Source: Hyphococcus lacteus | Lineage (GTDB): Bacteria > Pseudomonadota > Alphaproteobacteria > Caulobacterales > Parvularculaceae | DNA length: 64,000 nt | Direction: 5' to 3' | Assembly: GCF_041058985.1 (NCBI RefSeq) | Contig: NZ_JBEHZE010000001.1 | Span: 744,001-808,000 of the forward strand | Shown here: one piece after another, positions 44,370 through 54,179 of the stretch | How positions within the stretch are numbered: the first letter of the stretch is position 1 | How the letters are laid out: the number at the start of each line of letters is the position of its first letter | Translations under genes and position numbers: made by a program | The notes under the pieces: model-generated | Seen by the model: only the letters and a program-made list of their open reading frames with translations | What the model was told of the DNA's origin: nothing | The model's database searches: none

Positions 44370-45965
44370 CTAGCGCCGCAAATAGAAACCAAACAGTAAG
44401 CAAGTGATTGTCATTAAAAAGAAAATCCAATCACCAAACTTGCTGTAAAGCGTCTGAGGCAAAGGCGGCGGAAGCGGCGCTTCGATTTTTCCTGTCTGAT
44501 AGAGCGGTACGCGAGCCAACAAACGTCCTTTTCCATCGAATAAGGCTGAAACGCCCGTATTGGCTGATCGTGCCAGTGGTAGGCCCGCTTCGATCGCGCG
44601 CAACCGGGCCATATCAAGGTGCTGACGCGGTCCCGAGGTGTCGCCGAACCAAGCATCGTTGGTCACCATCGCAAGCCAGTCAGGCCGCGCATCCTTCGGA
44701 TAGGATTGCCCTGGGAAGATCGCCTCGTAGCAAATCATCGGCGCGAATGATTGCCCGCCAGCCCGTATCCGGCGCGGGCCGGAACCGGCAGTAAAACCAG
44801 AATCGCCATAAGGTGTCAGCTGCGCTAACCCGACTCGTTCCATCAAATCATAAAATGGAAGATATTCTCCATAAGGAACAAGGTGGTGCTTATCGTAATG
44901 GTCTGTGACCACGCGACCATTGCCACTGTCTTCAATTACCGCAATCGAATTATAATAGCGCTCTATTCCGTCCGTATCGCGATCACGCCGAACAGCACCC
45001 GCCAATAAAACTGTATCGCTGGGCAAATCTCTATCAAGGGCTGCCAGCGCATCCGGCATTTCATCCAAAAGAGGCGCGCCATTTTCTGGCCACAGAACAA
45101 AGAGTTTTGCATCAGGCGGAAGTGCCCCACGCGACAACTCAAGTTGGCGTTCGAAATTGCGTTGCCAATAGCTCCAATCGATTTTCTCTTTTTGCGGAAT
45201 ATTCGGCTGAACAATCCGCAGAACAACACGCGCATCACCAACGGGTTCTGGCAAAGAAAGGCGTAGCCCCCCAATGCCAACGATAAGCGCCGCGCCCAAC
45301 AGAAAAACAACAATGCCGGAAAATCGGGTACGAACCTGGTCGATTGTTGCAGCCGGGGCCGCAACGATAAAAATGGTCACAAGGCTTAATCCGTAAGCCC
45401 CATACCATGCGGCGCTTTGCGCGGTCAGCGCGTTCCCGGCCAATGCCTGCCCCGCGAGGTTCCACGGTAGCCCCGTCAGAACATGACCACGGGCATATTC
45501 AAAAAGGGTCCAGACCGCCGCAAACAGCAAAACCCGCGCCCACCCCGACCCTTTCAACGAAGCGCAAAGCGCTACTGCCGCACCCGTAAAGAGCCCGAGA
45601 AATGCTGGCATCCCCATGACCGCAAAGGGTGCCATCCATGCAAACTGATCCGCTTGGACAAAAAACGAAAAGGCCATCCAGTAAATTCCCACAAGGAAAT
45701 AACCGAAGCCAAAAAACCAGCCCACAAAGAATGCCGCACGCTTTGCTTTTTGCGCAATCTGCGCGCCGTCGATTAACAAAACCAGCGTGGTAAATGAGAC
45801 AACCAAAAGCGGAAGGGCATAAACCGGCGCCATCGCAAGCGCGCCGCAAATACCGGCGGCAAAAGCAATCAGCCATCGTTTTTTGCCCGTCGCGCCACGA
45901 ACAAAGTCCGCATAATTCTTTAATGACTGCGCGAGCCATCCGCTGACGACGCTCAAAAAGCCCAT
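44370..45965 (-). CDS. lnt: Apolipoprotein N-acyltransferase
   Basis: Adds the third acyl chain to the N-terminal Cys of lipoproteins in the inner membrane. N-terminal membrane helices are followed by a nitrilase-like periplasmic domain: LWPENGAPLL (Glu), and FAPMICYEAIFPG (catalytic Cys). The 531-residue length is normal. Several predicted lipoproteins in this window, including the beta-lactamase, would be its substrates. Confidence 0.95.
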   Translation of the reverse strand: MGFLSVVSGWLAQSLKNYADFVRGATGKKRWLIAFAAGICGALAMAPVYALPLLVVSFTTLVLLIDGAQIAQKAKRAAFFVGWFFGFGYFLVGIYWMAFSFFVQADQFAWMAPFAVMGMPAFLGLFTGAAVALCASLKGSGWARVLLFAAVWTLFEYARGHVLTGLPWNLAGQALAGNALTAQSAAWYGAYGLSLVTIFIVAAPAATIDQVRTRFSGIVVFLLGAALIVGIGGLRLSLPEPVGDARVVLRIVQPNIPQKEKIDWSYWQRNFERQLELSRGALPPDAKLFVLWPENGAPLLDEMPDALAALDRDLPSDTVLLAGAVRRDRDTDGIERYYNSIAVIEDSGNGRVVTDHYDKHHLVPYGEYLPFYDLMERVGLAQLTPYGDSGFTAGSGPRRIRAGGQSFAPMICYEAIFPGQSYPKDARPDWLAMVTNDAWFGDTSGPRQHLDMARLRAIEAGLPLARSANTGVSALFDGKGRLLARVPLYQTGKIEAPLPPPLPQTLYSKFGDWIFFLMTITCLLFGFYLRR

Positions 45966-45973
45966 GTTCAGAC

Positions 45974-46909
45974 TTACTCCGCAGCCTGTGTTGAAGATTT
46001 CGCCGTCGATGGCCTCACCCGAAGTTTGCGAACCTTACGGGCATCACCTTCGATCACTTCAAAGTCATATCCGTTAAGCCCGGCCAAGACTTCGCCACGC
46101 TGCGGTACCCGCCCTGCAAGCGAAACGGCGTATCCGCCAACTGTATCAATCTCATCATCTTCCGTATCGAGATGAAGGCCGGTTTCTTCAGTGAAGTCAC
46201 TCAACTCAACCCGCGCATCAACTTCCCAACCGCCACCGGCGATGGGTACGATCACCAAGGTATCATCTTCGTCATGCTCGTCATTGATTTCACCGACGAT
46301 TTCTTCGACCAAATCTTCAATGGTAACAAGCCCATCAGTGCCGCCATATTCATCAATCACAAGCGCCATATGAATGCGCGACGCCTGCATTCGCAGCAAT
46401 AAATCTGTGACCCGCATCGACGGCGGCACATATAAAACATCACGCTTTAACGATTTCAGTATCGGTCCAGAACTCGGCAAGGGCCGCGCATCGTCAGCAA
46501 TCATCCCGATTAGGTCTTTGATGTGAACCATGCCCACCGGATCATCAAGATCGCCGCGATAAACCGGTAACCGCGAATGTCCGGCCTCAGAAAATAAGCG
46601 GATCAATTCTTGGAGGGGGGTGTCGAGATCCACCGCCGCGATATCCGCGCGCGGGGCCATCACATCAAAAACTTTTTTGTCGTCAAATGCGACAACGCGC
46701 TCAATCATCTCTCGGCGCGATTGAGAGATCGATTGCTCGGACCGACCATCTCCATTTATGTAGTCTTCTTCGAAATCGCTTTCGCGATCCGGCTTACCGA
46801 TCAGGGCGCGAAACCGCGCCATAATACTGTCGCTTCGACCACTATCATCGTCGCTTTCTTCCCCGTTCATCGTCTCCGTCCATCCGTCGTCATCTAGCCT
46901 GTCAGTCAT
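45974..46909 (-). CDS. CorC/HlyC-type CBS-pair protein
   Basis: A 311-residue protein with two CBS domains (VMAPRADIAAVDLDTPLQEL; IHMALVIDEYGGTDGLVTIEDLVEEIVGEINDE, quoted in part) and a C-terminal CorC_HlyC domain. It has no membrane DUF21 part. Its role in Mg/Co handling is only suggested by the CorC name. The start overlaps the ybeY end by 8 bp, and the order ybeY-corC-lnt is conserved. Confidence 0.88.
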   Translation of the reverse strand: MTDRLDDDGWTETMNGEESDDDSGRSDSIMARFRALIGKPDRESDFEEDYINGDGRSEQSISQSRREMIERVVAFDDKKVFDVMAPRADIAAVDLDTPLQELIRLFSEAGHSRLPVYRGDLDDPVGMVHIKDLIGMIADDARPLPSSGPILKSLKRDVLYVPPSMRVTDLLLRMQASRIHMALVIDEYGGTDGLVTIEDLVEEIVGEINDEHDEDDTLVIVPIAGGGWEVDARVELSDFTEETGLHLDTEDDEIDTVGGYAVSLAGRVPQRGEVLAGLNGYDFEVIEGDARKVRKLRVRPSTAKSSTQAAE

Positions 46910-47396
46910 TTTGGCTCGCCCCATAGGGATCTGCAATTCCCATGGTTCTCAATATCTCAGTTTCGCGAGCCTCCATCAGGACCGCCTCATCATCCGTCTC
47001 ATGATCATAACCAATCAAATGCAACATTCCATGAATAATCAGATGTGCCACATGATCACGCAAACTCAACATGCCAAGTGCGGCTTCACGAACACAGGTC
47101 TCCCGTGCCAGGGCGATATCACCTAGAAACCCCGTTTCTTCGCCGGAGGGAAAAGACAAAACATTGGTGGCATTATCTTTGCCGCGAAATCGCAAATTCA
47201 GTGCTTGAATTGCCTCGTCATCGCAAAGCATCAGCGCTATCTCGCCAGAAATATCCGGCTCAAGGGCGGTTGCAGCCCGATAACATTCGCCTGCGAGGAC
47301 GTCGACGTCAGCCAAGGCTTCTCGCCATACCTCGTCTTCAATGACACATTCGATCATGGTGGGCGTAATACTGCCAGAGATGTCTGTACCGGTCAT
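46902..47396 (-). CDS. ybeY: Endoribonuclease YbeY
   Basis: A 16S rRNA 3'-end maturation and ribosome quality-control metallonuclease. The zinc motif HGMLHLIGYDH is present, and RFRGKDNATNVLSFP precedes it. At 164 residues it is typical. It overlaps phoH by 4 bp. Confidence 0.95.
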   Translation of the reverse strand: MTGTDISGSITPTMIECVIEDEVWREALADVDVLAGECYRAATALEPDISGEIALMLCDDEAIQALNLRFRGKDNATNVLSFPSGEETGFLGDIALARETCVREAALGMLSLRDHVAHLIIHGMLHLIGYDHETDDEAVLMEARETEILRTMGIADPYGASQND

Positions 47397-48370
47397 GGCC
47401 TCGGGCCGGCATGATGCTGGTCGCGCTTATCATAGGCATTGATAATTTTTGAAACCAAAGGATGGCGGACGACATCGGTCGCCACAAAACGAATTTCCGC
47501 GATCCCCTGAACCCCCGACAAAACCCCGAGCGCATCGGCGAGGCCAGATGCCTCACCCGCGGGCAAGTCAGTTTGCGAAGGGTCCCCCGTAATTGCCATT
47601 TGCGCACCCTCGCCCAGCCGCGTCAGAAACATTTTCATCTGGGCGGGCGTTGCGTTCTGTGCTTCGTCTAGAATAACCGCTGCGCGCGCCAATGTCCGGC
47701 CGCGCATAAAGGCTATTGGCGCAATTTCAATCTCGCCTGCTGCAATGCGTCGCTCGACATAATCCGCATGCATCATATCGTGAAGTGCATCATAAAGCGG
47801 TCGCAAAAACGGATCGACTTTTTCTTTCATATCACCGGGCAAAAAACCAATGCGTTCACCAGCCTCAAGCGCAGGGCGTGAGAGAATGATGCGCTCGACC
47901 TTACCGGCCAGCAACAATCCAACCGCATGGGCCACCGCAAGATAGGTTTTGCCCGTACCCGCAGGGCCGACACCGAACGTCAAATCATGCTCGCCAAGCG
48001 CCCGCATATACGCGGCTTGATTAGGTGTTCGCGCAGCAATGAGCCGCTTTGGGGTTTTGATCGTCTGAGGCACAGATTTCAGCTCGGCTGGTTTTTCACT
48101 TAATTTTGCCGCGGCCCGCACATCACCGACACCAATATTCTCACCGCGCTCGGCGCGGGCATAAAGCGACGTGAGGGCCGCGATTGTTCGAATTCGTGCA
48201 CTTTCGGGACCGGTCACCGCAAAATGGTTGCCGCGAGGGTCAATACGAACCCCAAGAGCGTCTTCGAGAATTGAAAGGTGGGCGTCATGTTCGCCGGAAA
48301 GCACGGCGACAAATCGGTTGTCGTCAAAATCGACGTGATCGATTGCGTCAGCAGATTTCTGTTCGCTCAA
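47393..48370 (-). CDS. ybeZ: PhoH-family ATPase (YbeZ)
   Basis: A 325-residue cytosolic ATPase. Walker A GPAGTGKTYLAVAHA, Walker B VILDEAQNATPAQMKMFL and a KH-like N-terminal part mark the YbeZ type, partner of YbeY. It overlaps miaB and ybeY by four bases on either side. Confidence 0.93.
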   Translation of the reverse strand: MSEQKSADAIDHVDFDDNRFVAVLSGEHDAHLSILEDALGVRIDPRGNHFAVTGPESARIRTIAALTSLYARAERGENIGVGDVRAAAKLSEKPAELKSVPQTIKTPKRLIAARTPNQAAYMRALGEHDLTFGVGPAGTGKTYLAVAHAVGLLLAGKVERIILSRPALEAGERIGFLPGDMKEKVDPFLRPLYDALHDMMHADYVERRIAAGEIEIAPIAFMRGRTLARAAVILDEAQNATPAQMKMFLTRLGEGAQMAITGDPSQTDLPAGEASGLADALGVLSGVQGIAEIRFVATDVVRHPLVSKIINAYDKRDQHHAGPRP

Positions 48371-49743
48371 GCGGCGTACTCACCCTCTTTCAAAACACCG
48401 GCCAGCGCATTGGGCGTTACGCCCTCAATCGATACCGGCGCTATTGATCCTAGCATAGATTTTGGAGCCGACACATGAACGCTTTGCAAATATGGCGACC
48501 GGCCAATGAGCTGGCCGTTTTTGCGGCCTTCTCTTTCAAACAACACCGTCAGCGATTGACCCACCTGCTTTTGGTTAAACTCGACCCGTTGGCGCTCAAG
48601 CAATGCCTGCAACTGGGCGAGGTGCTCGCTTTTCTGGTCTTCCGGCACTTGTTTTTGCATCGCAGCGCCGGGCGTTCCCGGACGGCGTGAATATTTGAAC
48701 GAATAAGCGGAGGCATATCCTACGGCCTCTACGAGGTCCAAAGTCGCTTTGAAATCTTCACTCGTTTCGCCAGGGAAACCAACGATGAAATCCCCAGACA
48801 GAGCAATATCAGGACGCTCAGCGCGAATGCGCTCGATCAGCTTTACGTAATGCTCAGCCGTATGACCCCGGTTCATTGCCTTGAGGATTTTGTCCGAACC
48901 CGCCTGCACTGGAAGGTGCAAATAGGGCATCAACTTTTCTTCTTCGGCAAGTGCAGCAATCAAGCCGTCATCCATGTCGCGCGGATGCGAGGTGGTGAAG
49001 CGAATCCGGTCTAACCCATCGATCTTCGCCAAATGGCGACAAAGCTCGCCAAGGCCCCAGGTATTACCGGCCATACCAGCAGGCGGCGCAGACGCCCATG
49101 CATTGACATTCTGGCCCAACAGCGTGACTTCGCGCACGCCCTGTGCTGCTAGTGAACGCGCCTCGGCGACCACCGCGTCAACAGAACGCGAGACTTCTGC
49201 GCCGCGCGTGTATGGCACGACGCAGAAAGTGCAAAACTTATCGCAGCCTTCTTGGATGGTCAGAAATGCGGTAGGGCCATCTGCCGTACGCTCGGCGAGG
49301 CGATCAAATTTCTCCTCGACAGCAAAGTCCGTATCGAGGACTTCGCCATTTTCGCGGGCAGCACGGGCCAAAAGCTCCGGCAAGCGGTGATAGGCCTGCG
49401 GGCCGACCACCATATTCACGTAGGGCGCACGGGCCGTGATCTCTGCCCCTTCGGCCTGCGCCACACAGCCAGCGACGGCAATTTTGAGGTCGTCGCCAGA
49501 TTTGTTGCGTGATTTTTTGATAACCTTGAGGCGACCAAGATCGGAATAGACCTTTTCGGCGGCTTTTTCCCGAATATGGCAGGTGTTCAATACCACAAGG
49601 TCAGCAGAATCCGGCGTTTCCGCCACCCCATAGCCCAGCGGTTTGAGAAGGCCCACAATTCGCTCGGAATCGTAGACATTCATCTGGCACCCGTAAGTGC
49701 GGATGAAGACGGATTTACCTTGGTTTTGCCGTGGATCGGTCAT
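48367..49743 (-). CDS. miaB: tRNA-2-methylthio-N6-dimethylallyladenosine-37 synthase
   Basis: A radical-SAM methylthiotransferase acting on i6A37. Auxiliary-cluster cysteines lie in YGCQMNVYDSER, NTCHIREKAAEK and VAGCVAQ. The radical-SAM motif is CDKFCTFCVVP, and a TRAM domain is at the end. The start MTDPRQNQGK (49743) gives 458 residues. It opens the miaB-ybeZ-ybeY-corC-lnt run. Confidence 0.95.
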   Translation of the reverse strand: MTDPRQNQGKSVFIRTYGCQMNVYDSERIVGLLKPLGYGVAETPDSADLVVLNTCHIREKAAEKVYSDLGRLKVIKKSRNKSGDDLKIAVAGCVAQAEGAEITARAPYVNMVVGPQAYHRLPELLARAARENGEVLDTDFAVEEKFDRLAERTADGPTAFLTIQEGCDKFCTFCVVPYTRGAEVSRSVDAVVAEARSLAAQGVREVTLLGQNVNAWASAPPAGMAGNTWGLGELCRHLAKIDGLDRIRFTTSHPRDMDDGLIAALAEEEKLMPYLHLPVQAGSDKILKAMNRGHTAEHYVKLIERIRAERPDIALSGDFIVGFPGETSEDFKATLDLVEAVGYASAYSFKYSRRPGTPGAAMQKQVPEDQKSEHLAQLQALLERQRVEFNQKQVGQSLTVLFEREGRKNGQLIGRSPYLQSVHVSAPKSMLGSIAPVSIEGVTPNALAGVLKEGEYAA

Positions 49744-49936
49744 TTTTCTCGTATCTTTTCGCGAAGTTGGGTATTTAGTCGCCGTAAAGGGCGGATGCAA
49801 TCATATTGGCGAAATCAATCTCAGGCGGGTGACAGTTGTTATCTCAGCCTTGTGACCGCAATTGATTTGATAGAGCAACATGTGCGCGTCAAGTTAAGGG
49901 ACGGGAGAGAGCAGGTATTAGCTTTCTTGAGGATAT

Positions 49937-50689
49937 ATGAGCGTAACAACGAAGAACGTCATGAAATCGTGCGGCGCGGTATTGACCGCCCTTGGCGCTG
50001 TTTTCACAGCTCCAGCGAACGCCGCCGATAAAACGGCCAATGACATTTCTAAACCTGTGGTCGTCGAGCTATTTTTATCGCAATCTTGTATCCGCTGCCC
50101 AAAGGCCGCGGAGCTTTTTCCAAAAACCGCCGCGCGGGACAATGTCGTCGCGTTAAGCTGGCATGTTGACTATTGGAACATGACCAACACACGCCATGGT
50201 CGATGGACGGACCCATTTTCAAAAGCCGAATACACCGCGCGTCAAAAAAATTATAACGCCAATATTCGCCACCGCAGCTCAGTTTACACACCCCAGATCG
50301 TCGTCAATGGCGCAGCCGAAACCGTTGGTGCAGTCCCCGAAAAAATCTATGCACTCATTGAAAGTGCAGACGCGCAAGTCCCGTCGGTTGTCGCCTCGCG
50401 TGAAGACAACATGTTAAACTTTACAGTTGGTCAATCAGACGATGGCGGGAATGCGTACCTCGTCACATTCATACGCCACGCCAATACCGACATTACATCT
50501 GGCGGCAACAAAGGCATGACCTTTGATGAAATCAATGTGGTCACCGACATGAAGCCTTTAGGAATTGTGCGGCGCAGAGGCGGCACCCTAAGCATCAATC
50601 AAACGCTGGCTGAAAACGAAGGGTGTGCGCTGATCGTGCAGTCACCGCAGCAAGGCGCAATCATCACCGCAGCCTACTGCCCAGCCTGA
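49937..50689 (+). CDS. Secreted DUF1223 thioredoxin-like protein
   Basis: A 250-residue protein with a signal peptide ending near ANAADKT and a thioredoxin-type Cys51-x-x-Cys54 in FLSQSCIRCPKAAELFP. LSWHVDYWN and YTPQIVVNG, the family's cis-Pro region, follow. DUF1223 has no proven function; a periplasmic redox role is an inference. A GAGG site precedes the ATG. It is divergent from miaB. Confidence 0.82.
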   Translation: MSVTTKNVMKSCGAVLTALGAVFTAPANAADKTANDISKPVVVELFLSQSCIRCPKAAELFPKTAARDNVVALSWHVDYWNMTNTRHGRWTDPFSKAEYTARQKNYNANIRHRSSVYTPQIVVNGAAETVGAVPEKIYALIESADAQVPSVVASREDNMLNFTVGQSDDGGNAYLVTFIRHANTDITSGGNKGMTFDEINVVTDMKPLGIVRRRGGTLSINQTLAENEGCALIVQSPQQGAIITAAYCPA

Positions 50690-50701
50690 CACGACCGTTT
50701 C

Positions 50702-51664
50702 CTATCGCCGCGCGTATTTGTCGGTCGCTTTTACCAGCGCATCCACAATACCGGCTTCGCTTGCGGCGTGACCCGCATCAAGAATGAGATTGAAATCGGC
50801 TTCTGGCCAACCTTTGTGTAACTCCCACGCCGTTTTCATGGGGGTGACGACATCGTAGCGTCCCTGCACGATGACGCCCGGTATATGACGTATACGGTCC
50901 AAATTGGCGAGAATCTGATCGTCACGCTCAAAAAATCCGCCATGCTGAAAATAGTGACATTCGATCCGGGCAAAGGCGAGCGCAAACTGATCGCTGGCGA
51001 ATACCTGCATTCGTTCTGGGGACGGCATCAAGCTGACCGTTCCGCCTTCCCAAAGGCTCCACGCGCGGGCGGCACGGATTTGTTCTTTCTCGTCATCACC
51101 CGTCAAGCGTTTGTAATAGGCACCAATCATGTCGCCGCGCTCGGCCTCAGGGATCGGCGCAAGATAATCCTCCCATGCATCAGGGAAAATCCAACTTGCC
51201 CCTTCCTGATAAAACCATTCAAGTTCAGCCCGACGTAGCGTGAAAATTCCGCGCAACACCAGTTCCGACACCTTATCCGGGTGGGACTGGGCATAAGCCA
51301 GCGCCAAGGTTGAGCCCCACGAGCCCCCAAAGACCTGCCATGTCTCAACCCCAAGACGCGCACGTAGCGCTTCCATGTCGTCAATCAGCGTCCATGTGGT
51401 GTTATCCCTCAGTTCCGCATGGGGGCGCGATTTACCACAACCCCGTTGATCGAAAAGGATAATTCGGTATCGCGCGGGGTTGAAATAACGCCGCATCGAC
51501 GGCGTCGTACCACCGCCCGGTCCACCATGACAGACGACAACGGGCTTACCATCTGGCGCACCGGATACCTCGTAATAAATCTCGTGCAGGTCCGAAACCC
51601 GGAGCATTCCGGACTCGGTCGGTTCTATCGGAGGGTATAAAATGCTCAACTCGGACATTTCCAT
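50702..51664 (-). CDS. pip: Proline iminopeptidase
   Basis: An alpha/beta hydrolase (S33) that removes N-terminal proline. The oxyanion motif HGGPGGG, DQRGCGKSRPH, the Ser in FGGSWGSTLALAY, and the acid and His in the C-terminal VQGRYDVVTP and LDAGHAASE are present. At 320 residues it is normal. It is convergent with the DUF1223 gene. Confidence 0.93.
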   Translation of the reverse strand: MEMSELSILYPPIEPTESGMLRVSDLHEIYYEVSGAPDGKPVVVCHGGPGGGTTPSMRRYFNPARYRIILFDQRGCGKSRPHAELRDNTTWTLIDDMEALRARLGVETWQVFGGSWGSTLALAYAQSHPDKVSELVLRGIFTLRRAELEWFYQEGASWIFPDAWEDYLAPIPEAERGDMIGAYYKRLTGDDEKEQIRAARAWSLWEGGTVSLMPSPERMQVFASDQFALAFARIECHYFQHGGFFERDDQILANLDRIRHIPGVIVQGRYDVVTPMKTAWELHKGWPEADFNLILDAGHAASEAGIVDALVKATDKYARR

Positions 51665-51741
51665 GCTGACAATAACGATTTGTTAGGTTAGCCTTTAGTG
51701 GGGAGAGACGTGTGTAACAAGTCTTTCAGTGGAGTCGTGTT

Positions 51742-52398
51742 TTGTACAAACTGAGTTCCGGACCACATTCCGGGATCGTTGGCGGTTTTGCCGCGGCACT
51801 GATGGTGTTAGTCAGTGGCTGTGCCGTTAATCCCATCGCGTCCCATGCAGACCACAAAACTGTTTCAGAGCGCGATTTGCTCGCGGACGCAGCACATGCG
51901 GTCGAATCTGCACCATGGCCAAAACCGCAATCCACATCGTTTGTCTCACGCATCACCGGCGCTGATGATGATGATCGTATGACCCGCAGTGAAGCGATTG
52001 ATATTTATCTTGAAGGCCTTGAGCCTGCGGGCCAGCGCTTCACGAAATTGGCGCAAGACGCCCAGATCAATTTGATTGCCGCCGAACGGTTAGATTTTGT
52101 CGCGCAAAATGCATTGTCTGCACCACGCCTTACGATGAGCGACGTCTCGACCGTGGAAACCGCAATCAAAGCGCTACGCGAGAATCGCCAAATCTATATC
52201 AATGCCGCAAAACAAATCGAAAAAAGCGGCGAGACCATCGCACCCGAAGAAATTGATGCCATTCGCACCGCTTATAGCACCGCGATCCGCAAGCTTGGCC
52301 TTACGGCTGATGCTCTTGCAGACCGAATTGACGATGATCGTAGCGAAACAGTGGCGCAACCCGCACCACGCTACCGGAAAAATTTCTCCGGCGTTTAA
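51742..52398 (+). CDS. Lipoprotein of unknown function, TTG start
   Basis: 218 residues with lipobox VSGC (Cys27). The probable initiation codon is TTG at 51742, with GGAG seven bases upstream; no ATG in frame fits. The mature part is mainly helical and acidic. I recognise no domain. It lies between pip and the diiron gene. Confidence 0.62.
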   Translation: MYKLSSGPHSGIVGGFAAALMVLVSGCAVNPIASHADHKTVSERDLLADAAHAVESAPWPKPQSTSFVSRITGADDDDRMTRSEAIDIYLEGLEPAGQRFTKLAQDAQINLIAAERLDFVAQNALSAPRLTMSDVSTVETAIKALRENRQIYINAAKQIEKSGETIAPEEIDAIRTAYSTAIRKLGLTADALADRIDDDRSETVAQPAPRYRKNFSGV

Positions 52399-52416
52399 GC
52401 GCCGCGCGCATTCGTT

Positions 52417-53526
52417 TTATTCAGCAGCCTCAATACCTTTTTCACCGATTGCAGCGACGCCTTCGACATAGGCCTGGCGCTTTTGCTTGTTGATCTCATC
52501 GCACTCTGCAGCGCGCTCAACGTCATTGCGCGAAAGTTCATCATAATCGGTATCAGCAAACCCAATCACGCCCATATCAGTATAGGCTGATTGGATTTTA
52601 TCAGACCACAAACCAATATCGCGCACGATCGGCACAATGCGCTGGAATAGCATCGAACGGAAATGGCGCTGAAATTCTGAATTTTTCTGGGCTTCGACAA
52701 CCTCGTCCACGGGCAGGTCGAGCGTTTCGTAGAGCTCTTTTGACTCGAACCGGTCGCGCATATGATAACACGCCTCGACCAAAAATTCTTCGCGCTCGTC
52801 GCGTTCTTTTTGTGTGAGCTGCGGATAATATTCCTTGAGCGTAAGTCGTCCAAAGGCCACATGACGCGACTCGTCTTCCATCACATAGGCATTCACCTGT
52901 TGCGATAGCTGGTTCTTTGAAATGTCGCGAATATTCCCGAATGCCGCAAGCGCCAACCCTTCGATCACCACCTGCATCGCCAGATAGGTCATATCCCACC
53001 GCGAATCCCGTAGCGCTTGATCAACAAGCGTCTGGAGCGGCTTTGTCATCGGATAGGCAACGCCCATGATCCCGAGATATTTTTTGTAGGCTTCCACATG
53101 GCGCGCTTCGTCCATGACCTGTGTTGACGCATAGAATTTTGCGTCGAGGTCCGGCACTTGCTGAACAATTTTTGCGGCACAAATAAGCGCGGCTTGTTCA
53201 CCTTGCATGAATTGCGACATCGTCCATGCTTGGGAATGGCGACGGAACTCGGCCTGTTCCTTTTTGTTCATCTTGGCCCAGACCGGGGTGTGGTAAATCC
53301 CGCTTAGCTCGTCGGGCAATTCCATCGGATTATCGGGATCAAGCTCTAACGTCCAATCGATGCGGTTTAGCGCATCCCACTGCATGTCTTTGCCCTTTTG
53401 ATAAAGGTGCATCATCTGCTTGCGGCCGTCGTCATATTCCCAATCAAACGCAGCCTCAAAATCCTGTGGAACTGTCCAGCAGGGGTCTATATCTGGGATT
53501 GGATAAAGTTGGCGCAGGGACGTCAT
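52417..53526 (-). CDS. Ferritin-like diiron protein
   Basis: A 369-residue helical protein with a complete diiron site: Glu110, Glu140-x-x-His143, Glu189 and Glu219-x-x-His222. The layout resembles the R2-like/AurF-like oxidases and is common in alphaproteobacteria without assigned activity. GGGAGG precedes the ATG. An 8-bp inverted repeat sits at the predicted promoter, and fur is next upstream, so iron-linked regulation is worth considering. Confidence 0.75.
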   Translation of the reverse strand: MTSLRQLYPIPDIDPCWTVPQDFEAAFDWEYDDGRKQMMHLYQKGKDMQWDALNRIDWTLELDPDNPMELPDELSGIYHTPVWAKMNKKEQAEFRRHSQAWTMSQFMQGEQAALICAAKIVQQVPDLDAKFYASTQVMDEARHVEAYKKYLGIMGVAYPMTKPLQTLVDQALRDSRWDMTYLAMQVVIEGLALAAFGNIRDISKNQLSQQVNAYVMEDESRHVAFGRLTLKEYYPQLTQKERDEREEFLVEACYHMRDRFESKELYETLDLPVDEVVEAQKNSEFQRHFRSMLFQRIVPIVRDIGLWSDKIQSAYTDMGVIGFADTDYDELSRNDVERAAECDEINKQKRQAYVEGVAAIGEKGIEAAE

Positions 53527-53573
53527 GGGTTTTCCTCCCGTCTCCGTGCGCGGTGCATATTATGTCTGTGCGC

Positions 53574-53650
53574 ACGCCTGTTTCAAATCACAGGCGTACA
53601 CTACTCAGTTTACTTTTTGAAAGTCAATATACGTACGATCAAATTGATCG
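53574..53650 (-). promoter_or_regulatory. Promoter with operator candidates of the diiron gene
   Basis: On the minus strand a TTGACT (-35-like, 53622-53627) and TAGTGT (-10-like, 53598-53603) are 18 bp apart. Immediately downstream lies an inverted repeat ACGCCTGT/ACAGGCGT (53574-53581 and 53590-53597, 8-bp spacer). Upstream lies the 15-bp palindrome CGATCAA-A-TTGATCG (53636-53650). Confidence 0.5.
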
Positions 53651-53666
53651 CCCTTTACCGCCTAGC

Positions 53667-54086
53667 TTAATCGTCTTTTTTCTCAAGCGGCACGCCATAT
53701 AGCTCAAGCCGGTGATCAACCAATTTAAAACCATGTTGCTCTGCAATACGTTTTTGCAGGGCCTCAATTTCTTCGTTCATAAACTCAATGACCTTACCCG
53801 ATCGTAGGTCGATCAAATGGTCATGGTGATCATCAGTCGCCTCTTCATAGCGCGCACGGCCATCCTGAAAGTCGTGACGCTCGACGACGCCAGCCTCTTC
53901 GAACAAGCGCATAGTGCGATAGACAGTCGCGATTGAAATATTTGAATCAATCTCAGTAGAGCGCCGGTGGATTTCTTCAACATCCGGATGATCTTCAGCA
54001 ACTGACAAAACCCGCGCGATAACGCGGCGTTGCTCTGTCATACGCATGCCTTTTTCAACACAAATTTTTTCGAGCCGGTCCATCAT
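53667..54086 (-). CDS. fur: Fur-family iron (or manganese) regulator
   Basis: 139 residues. The winged helix (RMTEQRRVIARVL, ISIATVYRTMRLFEEAGVV) and the His-rich metal region DDHHDHLIDL are clear. There is no C-terminal CxxC zinc site, as in alphaproteobacterial Fur/Mur. AAAGGAGC precedes the ATG. The position between rimI and the diiron gene follows the normal order. It is the natural regulator of the TonB receptor at 58271, which has Fur-box-like sites. Confidence 0.93.
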   Translation of the reverse strand: MMDRLEKICVEKGMRMTEQRRVIARVLSVAEDHPDVEEIHRRSTEIDSNISIATVYRTMRLFEEAGVVERHDFQDGRARYEEATDDHHDHLIDLRSGKVIEFMNEEIEALQKRIAEQHGFKLVDHRLELYGVPLEKKDD

Positions 54087-54179
54087 ATGTGCTCCTTTTC
54101 AGCATAGCCAGTTGCAATTGGTGCCTTTATTGCCGTGGCCGCTCGCGCTTGCAACTCATAACGGAGCGATAATGCGGAT

